DNA of 64,000 bases from positions 1 through 64,000 of the forward strand of contig NZ_CAJXTC010000014.1 of the NCBI RefSeq assembly GCF_913060805.1. The letters are read 5' to 3'. Made by a program: the position numbers and the translations under genes. Each line of letters starts with the position of its first letter. Positions within the stretch are counted from its first letter, which is position 1. This document shows positions 1-8,315 of this stretch, one piece after another. The DNA comes from an uncultured Draconibacterium sp. GTDB lineage: Bacteria > Bacteroidota > Bacteroidia > Bacteroidales > Prolixibacteraceae. Below the pieces are notes generated by a model. That model searched no databases. It was not told the origin of the DNA and saw only the letters and a list, made by a program, of their open reading frames with translations.

Positions 1-41
1 GACTTATTTTTGTTCTCTTAAATAAGTACTGTACAAAAAAA

Positions 42-848
42 ATGAGTTTAGGAAAATTTATCACCAGCCGTGCTTTTATAATGCACCTGTTAATTGCCAT
101 CGGGCTAGTGGCGCTTCTCCTTTTTATAACCTTTAAAGGATTGCAACTATACACCCAACATGGTGTTTCTTATCCGGTTCCGGCTTTAACAGGTCTGAGT
201 TTGGATGAAGCTACTGCCAGCGCCGAAAACAATAAGCTGCGTGTAGAAGTAATCGATTCGGTTTACAACAAAAATTTCGAGCCGGGAACGGTTGTCGATC
301 AATTGCCGTTGGCCAATTCGCATGTAAAAGAAAACCGTGTAATCCGCATTACCATAAACTCAAACGAGCCCGAAAAAGTTGTTCTGCCGCGATTGACCGA
401 TATTTCGTTCCGCCAGGCACAGGTACTTATTGAAAGCACCGGATTACAAGTGGGTAATATTTCGTATCAACCATCGGAATACAACGATCTGGTTCTTAAA
501 TCGCTTCAGGATTCTGTTGAAATTTTCGAAGGCGACAAAATTATTAAAGGCTCTGATGTTGATCTGGTTGTTGGTCGCAGCCAGGGAAATATGCAAACAA
601 CACTGCCCAACCTTACCGGATTCTCAATGGAAGAAGCCAGGTCGACTATTACCGATGCTATGCTGAATATGGGAGCCATTATTTACGACGAAACTGCTGA
701 AACAGCCGAAGACTCGGCAAGTGCAAGAATATGGAAACAACTTCCCGATCCGAAGTTTACAAAAAATGTAAACCTGGGATCATCGGTTGACATTTGGTTA
801 ACCACCGACACAACAATTATTAACCAGTCGTACGAAAGAAATTTTTAA
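42..848 (+). CDS. PASTA-domain membrane-anchored protein
   Basis: A 268-residue protein with a short cytoplasmic N-terminus, one hydrophobic membrane segment at about residues 13-32, and three PASTA-like modules beginning near residues 46, 115 and 188. Each starts with a Pro-x-Leu-Thr-like stretch followed by a (F/L)SxxxA helix. PASTA modules bind peptidoglycan or muropeptides in Ser/Thr kinases and PBPs, but here there is no kinase or transpeptidase domain, so it is probably a periplasmic cell-wall-binding protein anchored in the inner membrane. It ends 2 nt before the RluD-type gene and is followed by ddl, so the three probably form an operon linked to wall synthesis. The precise role is unknown. 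Confidence 0.85.
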   Translation: MSLGKFITSRAFIMHLLIAIGLVALLLFITFKGLQLYTQHGVSYPVPALTGLSLDEATASAENNKLRVEVIDSVYNKNFEPGTVVDQLPLANSHVKENRVIRITINSNEPEKVVLPRLTDISFRQAQVLIESTGLQVGNISYQPSEYNDLVLKSLQDSVEIFEGDKIIKGSDVDLVVGRSQGNMQTTLPNLTGFSMEEARSTITDAMLNMGAIIYDETAETAEDSASARIWKQLPDPKFTKNVNLGSSVDIWLTTDTTIINQSYERNF

Positions 849-850
849 AA

Positions 851-1891
851 ATGGTAGATTACAATCAGGAAAACGAAGAGCCGGAAGAAGGCGAAATGTA
901 CGAACATTACCGTTTATCTGTCGATCCGGGGCAATCTCCCCTGCGTATCGATAAGTTTCTTTCGAACCGAATTGACAACGCCTCGCGAAGCCGCATTCAG
1001 GCTGCTGCCGATGCAGGAAATATTCTGGTGGACGGAAAACCAGTAAAACCCAATTACAAAATAAAACCCAACGAGGAGATTTTGATCGTGATGGATTTTC
1101 CGCGGCGCGAGCTAAAGATTATCCCCGAAGATATTCCGTTGGATATTGTTTACGAAGACGATCAGCTGATCGTAATAAATAAACCACCTGGTCTGGTGGT
1201 GCATCCCGGCCATGGCAACTACACCGGTACTTTGGTGAATGCATTGGCCTGGTATTTCCGCGACCTTCCGTTGTTTAACAGCGAAGATCCACGACCGGGA
1301 CTGGTTCACCGTATCGATAAAGATACTTCGGGACTGTTGGTTGTGGCCAAAACCGAACTGGCAAAAAATAAGCTGGCGCTACAGTTTTTTGAAAAAACCA
1401 CCGAGCGCCGCTACCATGCTCTGGTTTGGGGAAGTGTAAAAGAAGACGAAGGCACAATAACCGGACACATCGGGCGAAGCCTTAAAAACAGGCAGGTTTT
1501 TACCGTATTTCCTGAAGGCGATTACGGGAAACATGCGGTTACGCATTATAAAGTGCTGCGCCGCATTGGTTATGTTACACTGGTTGAATGCCGTCTGGAA
1601 ACCGGGCGCACACACCAGATCAGGGTGCACATGAAACACATTAACCACACGCTTTTTAACGACAGTAATTATGGTGGCGACCAGATTTTGCGCGGCACCA
1701 CTTTCAGCAAATACAGGCAGTTTGTACAAAACTGTTTTAAAGTGTTGCCCCGCCAGGCGCTGCACGCCAAAACACTCGGATTTATTCATCCAACAACAGG
1801 AGAAAAAATGTTATTCAATTCGGAAATGCCTGAAGACATGGCCACCGCAATTGATAAATGGGAAAATTATATAGCAAACAGAAATGAGTAA
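851..1891 (+). CDS. rluD: RluA/RluD-family 23S rRNA pseudouridine synthase
   Basis: A 346-residue enzyme that isomerises uridine to pseudouridine in large-subunit rRNA. An acidic N-terminal tail of about 20 residues precedes an S4 RNA-binding domain (about 30-85) and the catalytic domain. The signature HRIDKDTSGLL lies at residues 153-163, with Asp156 the expected catalytic aspartate; the RTHQIRVH motif follows near residue 250. Length fits the RluD subgroup (RluA/C/D), but the exact target uridines cannot be read from sequence. It lies between the PASTA gene and ddl; its last 8 nt overlap the start of ddl, indicating translational coupling. Confidence 0.9.
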   Translation: MVDYNQENEEPEEGEMYEHYRLSVDPGQSPLRIDKFLSNRIDNASRSRIQAAADAGNILVDGKPVKPNYKIKPNEEILIVMDFPRRELKIIPEDIPLDIVYEDDQLIVINKPPGLVVHPGHGNYTGTLVNALAWYFRDLPLFNSEDPRPGLVHRIDKDTSGLLVVAKTELAKNKLALQFFEKTTERRYHALVWGSVKEDEGTITGHIGRSLKNRQVFTVFPEGDYGKHAVTHYKVLRRIGYVTLVECRLETGRTHQIRVHMKHINHTLFNDSNYGGDQILRGTTFSKYRQFVQNCFKVLPRQALHAKTLGFIHPTTGEKMLFNSEMPEDMATAIDKWENYIANRNE

Positions 1892-2873
1892 GAACAACAA
1901 ACCCAATATAGCCGTAATTGCCGGAGGCGATTCATCGGAATTTGTAGTGTCCGTAAAAAGCGGAGCAAACGTTTTAAAAGCTGTCGACAGCGAGAAATTT
2001 ACACCATGGCTAGTTCAAATGCAGGGACTAAACTGGGAAGTTTTTCAAAACGAGGAAAAAATTGCCGACATCGATAAATCGGATTTTAGTTTTACCGTAA
2101 ACAACGAAAAAATAAAATTCGATTTTGCTTACATCACCATTCACGGAACTCCGGGTGAAGACGGGATTTTACAAGCTTATTTCGAATTGCTGAATGTTCC
2201 CTACTCTACTTGCAACGTTCATTCGTCGTCGCTTACTTTTAACAAGTGGTTTTGCAACAACTACCTGCGTTCGCACGGCATAAAAATGGCGATATCGAAA
2301 AAATTCACAAAAGGCGAAGCTATTGATGCCGAAGCTATTGTTAAAGATTTGGGTTTGCCCATTTTCGTAAAACCTAATGCAGGAGGTTCGAGCTTTGGAA
2401 TTACCAAAGTTAAAGAAACCGGTGAAGTAAAAGCGGCCATTGAAAAAGCCTGGAAAGAAAGCGAAGAAGCGCTGGTGGAACAATTTATCGACGGACACGA
2501 GTTTACCTGTGGCGCCGTTCGTTTAAAAGGCGAGAAAGTGGTTTTCCCGATTACCGAAGTAATTCCGCAAAATGAGTTTTTCGATTTCGAAGCAAAATAT
2601 ACGCCGGGAGCTACACAGGAAATTACCCCTGCGAGGTTACCCGAACCGCTTTTCAAAAAGTGTCAGGAATTAACTTCGCAGATTTACGACTTGTGCGAAT
2701 GCTCAGGAATCGTTCGAATTGACTTCATTTTGCAAGGCGAAGAGTTCTATTTCCTTGAAGTAAATACCACGCCCGGAATGACTGCTACCAGCTTTATTCC
2801 GCAGCAAATCGGCGCAATGGGGAGCACACTAAAAAGCATTATTACTCAAATTATTGAGGAGAAATTAGGTTAG
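1884..2873 (+). CDS. ddl: D-alanine--D-alanine ligase
   Basis: A 329-residue ATP-grasp ligase that joins two D-alanines to make the dipeptide terminus of the peptidoglycan stem, in the cytoplasm. The N-terminal Rossmann-like part contains the AVIAGGDSSE stretch (the usual GGxSxE motif is present as GGDSSE). The ATP-grasp core shows KPNAGGSSFG near residue 160 and the metal-binding EVNTTPGMT motif near the C-terminus. The start overlaps the 3' end of the upstream pseudouridine synthase gene. The partner enzymes alanine racemase and MurF are encoded as a fusion about 20 kb away in this window. Confidence 0.93.
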   Translation: MSKNNKPNIAVIAGGDSSEFVVSVKSGANVLKAVDSEKFTPWLVQMQGLNWEVFQNEEKIADIDKSDFSFTVNNEKIKFDFAYITIHGTPGEDGILQAYFELLNVPYSTCNVHSSSLTFNKWFCNNYLRSHGIKMAISKKFTKGEAIDAEAIVKDLGLPIFVKPNAGGSSFGITKVKETGEVKAAIEKAWKESEEALVEQFIDGHEFTCGAVRLKGEKVVFPITEVIPQNEFFDFEAKYTPGATQEITPARLPEPLFKKCQELTSQIYDLCECSGIVRIDFILQGEEFYFLEVNTTPGMTATSFIPQQIGAMGSTLKSIITQIIEEKLG

Positions 2874-2949
2874 AAAACTATCAACAATTGTGAATAGCGC
2901 GAGTTGATAAGAGAGCGCAGAATTTCTTGTATCAGGCAAGTTAAATTTC

Positions 2950-2957
2950 TATTTTTG
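2950..2957 (+). promoter_or_regulatory. Putative -7 promoter element for dnaB
   Basis: TATTTTTG matches the Bacteroidota primary-sigma -7 consensus TAnnTTTG. A weak -33-like CTTG lies at 2926-2929, about 20 nt upstream. The ATG of dnaB is 53 nt downstream. Confidence 0.5.
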
Positions 2958-3009
2958 ATACCCGCTAATACAGAAGGTGGCGGTAAATTTTTATGCATAC
3001 AGAAGCAAT

Positions 3010-4542
3010 ATGGCACAACGAAAAAAAACCAATCAACAACAAAATACAGTAGAACAAATCAACGCGCAATATGGCCAATTGCCGCCTCAGGCAGTTGATG
3101 TTGAGGAAGCTGTGCTTGGAGCGCTAATGCTTGAGCGCGACGCGTATGTTACGGTTGCCGATACTATTGATTCGAACAGTTTTTACAAAGAGGAACACCG
3201 AAAAATATTCGACGCGATTAAAACCCTTTCGGGAAAGGAAAAGCCTGTCGACCTGTTGATGGTAACACAGGAATTAAAGGACCGTGACCAATTAGACGAG
3301 GTAGGCGGACCGGGTTATATCACCCAGCTTACCCGCCGTGTTGCTTCGGCTGCACACATCGAATTTCACGCGCGTATTATTGCCCAAAAATTTATGCAGC
3401 GCGAGTTGATTCGTGTTTCTTCCGAAATTCAGACAAAAGCTTACGACGATACCATCGATGTTGACGACCTGATCGACTTTTCAGAGTCGGCATTGTTCCA
3501 GGTATCCGAAGGAAATATTAAAAAGGAGACAGTACCGATCAAGCCTATCCTGAACCAGGCAGTGCTTCAAATTGAAGCAGCACGTAGCAAACCCGACGGA
3601 TTAAGTGGTGTACCATCAGGATTTACTGCGGTAGACCGGATTACTTCGGGTTGGGAACGCTCGGCACTGGTTATTCTGGCTGCACGTCCTGCGATGGGAA
3701 AAACGGCTTTCGTGTTATCAATGGCCCGAAATATGGCTGTTGATCACCGACAGGCAGTGGCAATTTTCTCGCTCGAGATGTCGTCGTTACAGTTGGTAAA
3801 CCGTTTAATTTCGGCAGAATCGGAATTAGGTGGTGAAAAAATTAAGACCGGTAAACTTGAAGATTACGAATGGGCACAGCTAAACCAGCGAATTAAAACG
3901 CTTGATGAAGCACCTATTTTTATCGATGATACACCTGCACTTTCGATTTTTGAATTCAGGGCAAAGTGCCGCCGTTTGAAAATGCAGCATGATGTCGACA
4001 TTATCATTGTCGATTACCTGCAGCTGATGACCGCCGGAACCGATACCCGCGGAAGTCGTGAACAGGAAGTAAGTATGATCTCTCGCTCGCTGAAAGCTAT
4101 TGCCAAGGAGCTGGATGTACCGATTATTGCACTTTCGCAGTTGAGCCGTGCCGTTGAATCGCGCGAAGGCAAACGCCCGCAGCTATCCGACCTTCGTGAG
4201 TCGGGAGCGATTGAGCAGGATGCCGATATTGTGTGTTTCATCCACCGTCCGGAGTATTTTGGTATTACCGAAGACGAATCGGGTAATTCGCTGCTGGGAA
4301 TTGCTGAGTTGATCATTGCAAAACACCGTAACGGTGCCACCGCCGATGTTCCACTTCGTTTCCAGAAAGAAATGGCGCGTTTCTCCGATCTCGATCCGCA
4401 ATTCGATTCGGGAGATTTCTCGCAGGAGGTTCAAACCTTTGGTTCATCGATGAATCAGGACGACGACAGCCTGGCTGCAGGAATGTCATCCAACAGTGGG
4501 TTCGACAGCCAAAGCTCATCAACCAGCGATGCACCGTTTTAG
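3010..4542 (+). CDS. dnaB: Replicative DNA helicase DnaB
   Basis: A hexameric helicase that unwinds DNA at the replication fork. The 510-residue product has the N-terminal DnaB domain (about 25-130), a linker, and the RecA-like C-terminal ATPase domain with Walker A ARPAMGKT at 225-232 and Walker B-like IIIVDYLQLM. The last 45 residues are a low-complexity Ser/Asp/Gln tail. An in-frame GTG at 2977 would add 11 residues. The ATG at 3010 is preferred because it starts the usual basic N-terminus and leaves a normal leader after the putative promoter at 2950. No intein is present. It appears monocistronic. Confidence 0.95.
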   Translation: MAQRKKTNQQQNTVEQINAQYGQLPPQAVDVEEAVLGALMLERDAYVTVADTIDSNSFYKEEHRKIFDAIKTLSGKEKPVDLLMVTQELKDRDQLDEVGGPGYITQLTRRVASAAHIEFHARIIAQKFMQRELIRVSSEIQTKAYDDTIDVDDLIDFSESALFQVSEGNIKKETVPIKPILNQAVLQIEAARSKPDGLSGVPSGFTAVDRITSGWERSALVILAARPAMGKTAFVLSMARNMAVDHRQAVAIFSLEMSSLQLVNRLISAESELGGEKIKTGKLEDYEWAQLNQRIKTLDEAPIFIDDTPALSIFEFRAKCRRLKMQHDVDIIIVDYLQLMTAGTDTRGSREQEVSMISRSLKAIAKELDVPIIALSQLSRAVESREGKRPQLSDLRESGAIEQDADIVCFIHRPEYFGITEDESGNSLLGIAELIIAKHRNGATADVPLRFQKEMARFSDLDPQFDSGDFSQEVQTFGSSMNQDDDSLAAGMSSNSGFDSQSSSTSDAPF

Positions 4543-4545
4543 AAA

Positions 4546-4608
4546 GGATTAAGGATGAATAATAAATGATGAATTTAGATTAACGATTGAAGATTTGAGA
4601 TTAAAATA
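4546..4608. repeat. Degenerate 7-nt periodic array after dnaB
   Basis: Starting 3 nt after the dnaB stop codon, nine consecutive units in exact 7-nt register can be read: ggattaa, ggatgaa, taataaa, tgatgaa, tttagat, taacgat, tgaagat, ttgagat, taaaata. The units drift but share a GAT/TAA core. Similar heptad arrays with other words occur at 27634, 28812, 30922, 49981 and 63612-63928. Confidence 0.7.
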
Positions 4609-4715
4609 AATACAAGTACGCGATGAAATCACTTCTGAAATCAAAAATCGTTAATCATCATTGGCAAATCAAGTTGAACCAAAATCCCGTTTCGCTGTAA
4701 TAATACAAAAACAAC

Positions 4716-5981
4716 ATGCGCACACTCATAAAAATATTCCTTTTGCCGGTTCTGCTCTTTATGGCATTGCATGCCGGAGCCATTTCGCTGCTCATCCCAA
4801 TGGATGACACGCAAAAGGACCACCTGAAATCGTACGGTATTGCTTATTGGGTGCTGGAACAGGACATTGAGGTAAAGTGGCTGCTCAACTACCGTGGAGG
4901 CAGTTTTTTAATGCAGCACTACCCCGAAATTGAAAATGAGTGCGTGATTCGTGGAGTTAGTTTCGAGGTAATAAGTGATGCACAAGCGTCGGGAATTTTA
5001 AACGAAATTGCGCAGCCCGATGTTAACCAGGATGCCGTGGCGATGAATAAAGCACCGAAAATTGCCGTTTACTCGCCACCCAACAAACAACCCTGGGACG
5101 ATGCGGTTACTATGGTTTTAACCTACGCCGAAATTAACTACGATATTATTTACGACGAAGAAATACTAAACGGCAACCTGAAGGATTACGACTGGCTGCA
5201 CCTGCACCACGAAGATTTTACGGGGCAGTTTGGTAAATTCTGGCGCTCGTACCAGCACATGCCGTGGTACCAGGAGGAAGTGAGCATTAACAAACAGCTT
5301 GCACAAAAACTGGGTTTTATGAAGGTGTCGGAAATGAAATCGTTTGTAACGCGCGAAATACAAAAATACGTGCAAAACGGCGGCTTCCTGTTTGCCATGT
5401 GTGCGGCTACCGATACTTACGATATTTCGCTGGCAGCAGTGGGTGTTGACATTTGCGAAAGTATGTTCGACGGCGATCCCATGGAAGCTAACGTTGATGA
5501 GAAACTCGACTTCCACAACACTTTTGCTTTCGAGAATTTTAAGCTGGAAAAAAGTCCTTATGCCTACGAGTTTTCGAATATTGATGCTACCGAACACAGG
5601 CATGTAGCCCGTGAGAACGATTACTTTACCTTGTTTGATTTTTCGGCCAAGTGGGATCCGATTCCTACTATGCTTTGCCAAAACCACCACAACCTGATTA
5701 AAGGTTTTATGGGGCAAACAACAGCTTACCGCAAAGAGGTACTAAAATCGAACGTGCTTGTACTGGGCGAAAACAAACCGGCCAACGAAGCGCGCTATAT
5801 CCATGGTGAGCAAGGCAAAGGATTCTGGACATTTTACGGTGGCCACGATCCGGAAGATTACCGCCACCTGATCGGTGATCCGCCAACCGACCTGAGCCTG
5901 CACCCCAACTCTCCGGGTTACCGGCTAATTTTAAATAATGTGCTGTTCCCGGCGGCTAAGAAAAAGAAACGGAAAACTTAG
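4716..5981 (+). CDS. Secreted conserved protein of unknown function (asparagine synthetase B-named family)
   Basis: A 421-residue protein with a cleavable signal peptide (about 1-22, hydrophobic core LLPVLLFMALHAG). The mature part is rich in aromatic residues and contains the sequence YDWLHLHHEDFTGQFGKFW around residues 162-180 and GGHDPEDYRH near the C-terminus, followed by a basic KKKKRK tail. From memory, relatives in Bacteroidota are often named asparagine synthetase B, yet no N-terminal Cys nucleophile amidotransferase domain or PP-loop synthetase motif is visible, so that name should not be trusted. A ThuA/class I glutamine-amidotransferase-like fold is possible. It is flanked by unrelated genes. 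Confidence 0.75.
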   Translation: MRTLIKIFLLPVLLFMALHAGAISLLIPMDDTQKDHLKSYGIAYWVLEQDIEVKWLLNYRGGSFLMQHYPEIENECVIRGVSFEVISDAQASGILNEIAQPDVNQDAVAMNKAPKIAVYSPPNKQPWDDAVTMVLTYAEINYDIIYDEEILNGNLKDYDWLHLHHEDFTGQFGKFWRSYQHMPWYQEEVSINKQLAQKLGFMKVSEMKSFVTREIQKYVQNGGFLFAMCAATDTYDISLAAVGVDICESMFDGDPMEANVDEKLDFHNTFAFENFKLEKSPYAYEFSNIDATEHRHVARENDYFTLFDFSAKWDPIPTMLCQNHHNLIKGFMGQTTAYRKEVLKSNVLVLGENKPANEARYIHGEQGKGFWTFYGGHDPEDYRHLIGDPPTDLSLHPNSPGYRLILNNVLFPAAKKKKRKT

Positions 5982-6048
5982 GAATTTTACTTTCGAAGGC
6001 TTTTTCTCAAACGAAGATCAGTCAGATGAAATGTCAAACACCACTTGC

Positions 6049-6480
6049 TTAAGACGATGCGATATCGTTTATTACCTGGGTAAACTTTGATTCATATTCT
6101 AAAGGGATATCTAACCAGGATAGTGCAGCTTTATAGGTGCTGAAAATCATAAAATTCATCGGAAGATCTTTCACCGCATTTGCATATATTGTGCTAATAG
6201 CCACATGCTTGGGCGCACTTGTTAATACCGCAACTTTTCTGTCACCAATTACTTTTTTATTCTCCGCTAAAAAATTTTTATAATTCTCAATATCCTCTTT
6301 GGCAAAACAAAATTCACTATGATAAAAAACGGACAAGTGATTAAAAGAACTGTCAAAAGCACTATCATCGATTAGCCTCCTTTTGTAATCTTCAAAAGGC
6401 TTATAATGCAGTTCTCCTATGGCAAGCTCCAGCACCAATTTTATCTCAGGAAAGATTTTGTATGTAATGATATTACTCAT
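6049..6480 (-). CDS. Small cytoplasmic protein, STAS/SpoIIAA-like fold suspected
   Basis: A 143-residue soluble protein without signal peptide or membrane segment. The pattern of an N-terminal strand (YKIFPEIKLVLELAIGEL), a central Asp/Ser-rich loop, and a helix ending in AALSWLDIP near residue 120 resembles the Bacteroidota single-domain STAS-like proteins of about 130-145 residues. This is a resemblance, not a clear family assignment. It is monocistronic, facing the upstream gene, and function is unknown. Confidence 0.65.
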   Translation of the reverse strand: MSNIITYKIFPEIKLVLELAIGELHYKPFEDYKRRLIDDSAFDSSFNHLSVFYHSEFCFAKEDIENYKNFLAENKKVIGDRKVAVLTSAPKHVAISTIYANAVKDLPMNFMIFSTYKAALSWLDIPLEYESKFTQVINDIASS

Positions 6481-6812
6481 TTCAATATTTTGTTAAACAT
6501 AACTTTTCTAATTGAATATTAAAAACTTTTAGCCGATTGTTAGCGAATTCATAAGGTAATGGTAAATATGACCTTAAAACTATTCTCGCCCGGTGCATCT
6601 TTAATTCGAGACTTCAACTAAGCAGACGGCAACTCTTTCTCCTCAGAAACTTTTCTGCAATCCTAAGACTATCCCGCCTTACAACATCGAAATTACCAGG
6701 AAAGCTCTGATACAAAAGAACAAATTAAAAGGACATACGACCTTAAGCAGATCTTATGGTTTACAGTTTATCTTAATTTTATATCTTTAAACGAAACATT
6801 AAACAATAGAAA
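6481..6812. other. Divergent intergenic region, no gene seen
   Basis: About 330 bp between divergent genes. No credible ORF or RNA gene was found. A TATCTTTA element at 6782-6789, one base from TAnnTTTG, lies 24 nt before the start of the gene at 6813 and may be its promoter. Confidence 0.5.
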
Positions 6813-7514
6813 ATGAAGAAATCGGCATTAACATTTTTACTCGTAATAATTTGCGTAGCATTCTCGCAGGCTCAATACCTGAATTACGAGATTATTGAGA
6901 AAATGGATTATCTGAGAACCAACCAGATGACTACCAACAGACCAAGCAACAATGTACCTCAATATGCAATAGAAGGATCGCCTTACCTTGATGATGCTTT
7001 TGTGAACGGCACAATTTATACTACGGCAAAAACCCAGGTTCCCGATGTACCACTTCGTTACAACATTTATAACGACAACCTTGAATTTAAAACAAGCGAT
7101 GGTACTATTTTGGAACTGGCACAACCGGAAACAGTTGAACGGGCAAAATTGGGCGAAACAGAAATGATTTATACCGACTACTTAACCACTACTAGAAATA
7201 CCAAACAAGGATTTTTTAAAGTACTGGCAGAAGGCAATCTTAACTTATTGGCCAAACCTGATATTTTTTACCAGGAAGCCACAGAAGAAGCTGCCTACAA
7301 AGAAGCACAGCCACCTAAGTTTATTCCAAAACCCGATGTATTATACGTGCAAAAACCCGGAGCTCCGGCCATAAAAATTAAAAAAAGCAAAGATCTGGAT
7401 GAGGTAATCGATGCGCACCAAAAAGAGCTTGACGCTTATATTAAGAAGAACAAATTAAAATTTAAAAGCGCCGAAGATCTAACTCAACTTGTTGATTATT
7501 ATAACTCGTTGTAA
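6813..7514 (+). CDS. Secreted hypothetical protein
   Basis: A 233-residue protein with a clear signal peptide (MKKSALTFLLVIICVAFSQAQ, cleavage after about residue 20). No known domain was recognised. The mature region looks beta-rich up to about residue 150. The C-terminal third is Lys-rich (IKIKKSKDLDEVIDAH, then a charged helix) and resembles the tail of small periplasmic Bacteroidota proteins. It stands alone, followed by two stacked terminator hairpins. Confidence 0.7.
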   Translation: MKKSALTFLLVIICVAFSQAQYLNYEIIEKMDYLRTNQMTTNRPSNNVPQYAIEGSPYLDDAFVNGTIYTTAKTQVPDVPLRYNIYNDNLEFKTSDGTILELAQPETVERAKLGETEMIYTDYLTTTRNTKQGFFKVLAEGNLNLLAKPDIFYQEATEEAAYKEAQPPKFIPKPDVLYVQKPGAPAIKIKKSKDLDEVIDAHQKELDAYIKKNKLKFKSAEDLTQLVDYYNSL

Positions 7515-7520
7515 AGAGTT

Positions 7521-7560
7521 ATTGAGCAGGTGACTTGGAGTCACCTGCTCAATGGCTTTT
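7521..7560 (+). terminator. Strong intrinsic terminator
   Basis: A perfect 15-bp stem (7521-7535 with 7539-7553), 3-nt loop TGG, then GGCTTTT. It lies 7 nt after the stop codon of the secreted protein gene. Confidence 0.85.
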
Positions 7561-7567
7561 AATGTAG

Positions 7568-7614
7568 AGTCCCGGACTTTATTTTCTACTTTAATATAGT
7601 CCGGGACTTTTGTT
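7568..7614 (+). terminator. Second tandem terminator hairpin
   Basis: A perfect 11-bp inverted repeat AGTCCCGGACT (7568-7578) with AGTCCGGGACT (7598-7608), 19-nt loop, followed by TTTTGTTT. It comes 15 nt after the first terminator. Confidence 0.65.
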
Positions 7615-7757
7615 TGCTGCTGCAGGTTTCTATTTGTCATTCAGCCTCCTTTTACAGAAAAAACTTTTCATGAGTATTGTCTTCTTTTAGTGTCCGGAAG
7701 AAGCAACTAGCTTCGATTGACCAATTTCGCCGCACAATTAACGTCTTACTTCCTTTT

Positions 7758-8147
7758 CCCCAAGGCGCTGCCCCGGGTTTAAATGACAACGCACTTTCAG
7801 CGCGTATATACCTGCAATTTGTTTATTCTAAAAAACTTTCATGATTCCCGGGAATCACCAACAGGAATGAAAGTGAGGCCTGTAGATAGCATTTCTTAAG
7901 GACATTCAGATTACGAGGCGCATACAACGATTGTTCTCTGAATAGCTTATTGATTGCGCCTTTAATTTACTTTTACATCAACCCCGGGTTTCACCCGAGG
8001 TTAATCATATTTTATCCCTTCGGGATATTGAGAAGAGTTAGAAAGTTATGCAGAGTTACCTGACCTGCTATGGCAGAATTCCAATCCTTTTATGGCGCTG
8101 AAAGCGTTGAATATAATTAACCCGGTGCCTAGCGCCGGGATGAAATA
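7758..8147. repeat. Cluster of REP-like palindromic modules
   Basis: Three modules share the plan: GC-rich hairpin ending CCGGG (or CCGAGG), a TTAAT/TTTAAA spacer with ATATT, then a second small hairpin. Copies lie at 7758-7804, 7980-8027 (stem AACCCCGGGT with ACCCGAGGTT, then TATCCC/GGGATA) and 8080-8147 in inverted orientation (CCCGG...CCGGG at 8121-8139). A related copy lies at 63676-63735. They look like dispersed extragenic palindromes; no transposase is nearby. Confidence 0.6.
7842..7857. repeat. Perfect 16-bp palindrome
   Basis: TGATTCCCGGGAATCA reads the same on both strands. It is nested in an 8-bp inverted repeat ACTTTCAT (7835-7842) and ATGAAAGT (7867-7874). Confidence 0.6.
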
Positions 8148-8245
8148 ACCGAAAGGAATCGTCCGGCGAAGTATGCTGATCGAAGCTAATTGGTTCTCCC
8201 GGACGAAACGCAAACGGCAATATTCATAAAAGGATGGGGGCTTTC

Positions 8246-8280
8246 AAAAAAAAGAGCCACGGCAAATGCCGCAGCTCTCT
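8246..8280 (-). terminator. Terminator of SusCD operon 1
   Basis: On the minus strand a stem built from AGAGC/GCTCT and inner CGGCA/TGCCG with a CA/CA internal mismatch is followed by a run of eight T. It lies 36 nt after the stop codon of the first susD gene. Confidence 0.8.
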
Positions 8281-8315
8281 ATATTTTTAATCAATTAATA
8301 TCGATTAACTGTGAT

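Larger units (their letters stand above)
7615..8245. other. Non-coding region rich in palindromes
   Basis: About 630 bp with no credible gene. It holds three REP-like palindromic modules (7758-7804, 7980-8027, 8080-8147 inverted), a perfect 16-bp palindrome at 7842-7857, and a short inverted repeat around AGGCGCA (about 7917) and TGCGCCT (about 7955). Small ORFs here have no recognisable features. Confidence 0.6.

Noticed and set aside
2977-3009. GTG start extending DnaB by 11 residues
   Set aside because: The added residues do not resemble DnaB N-termini; the ATG at 3010 is a better start.
5166-5717. 183-codon ORF antisense to the secreted protein at 4716
   Set aside because: The plus-strand gene has a signal peptide and normal codon use; the antisense frame does not.
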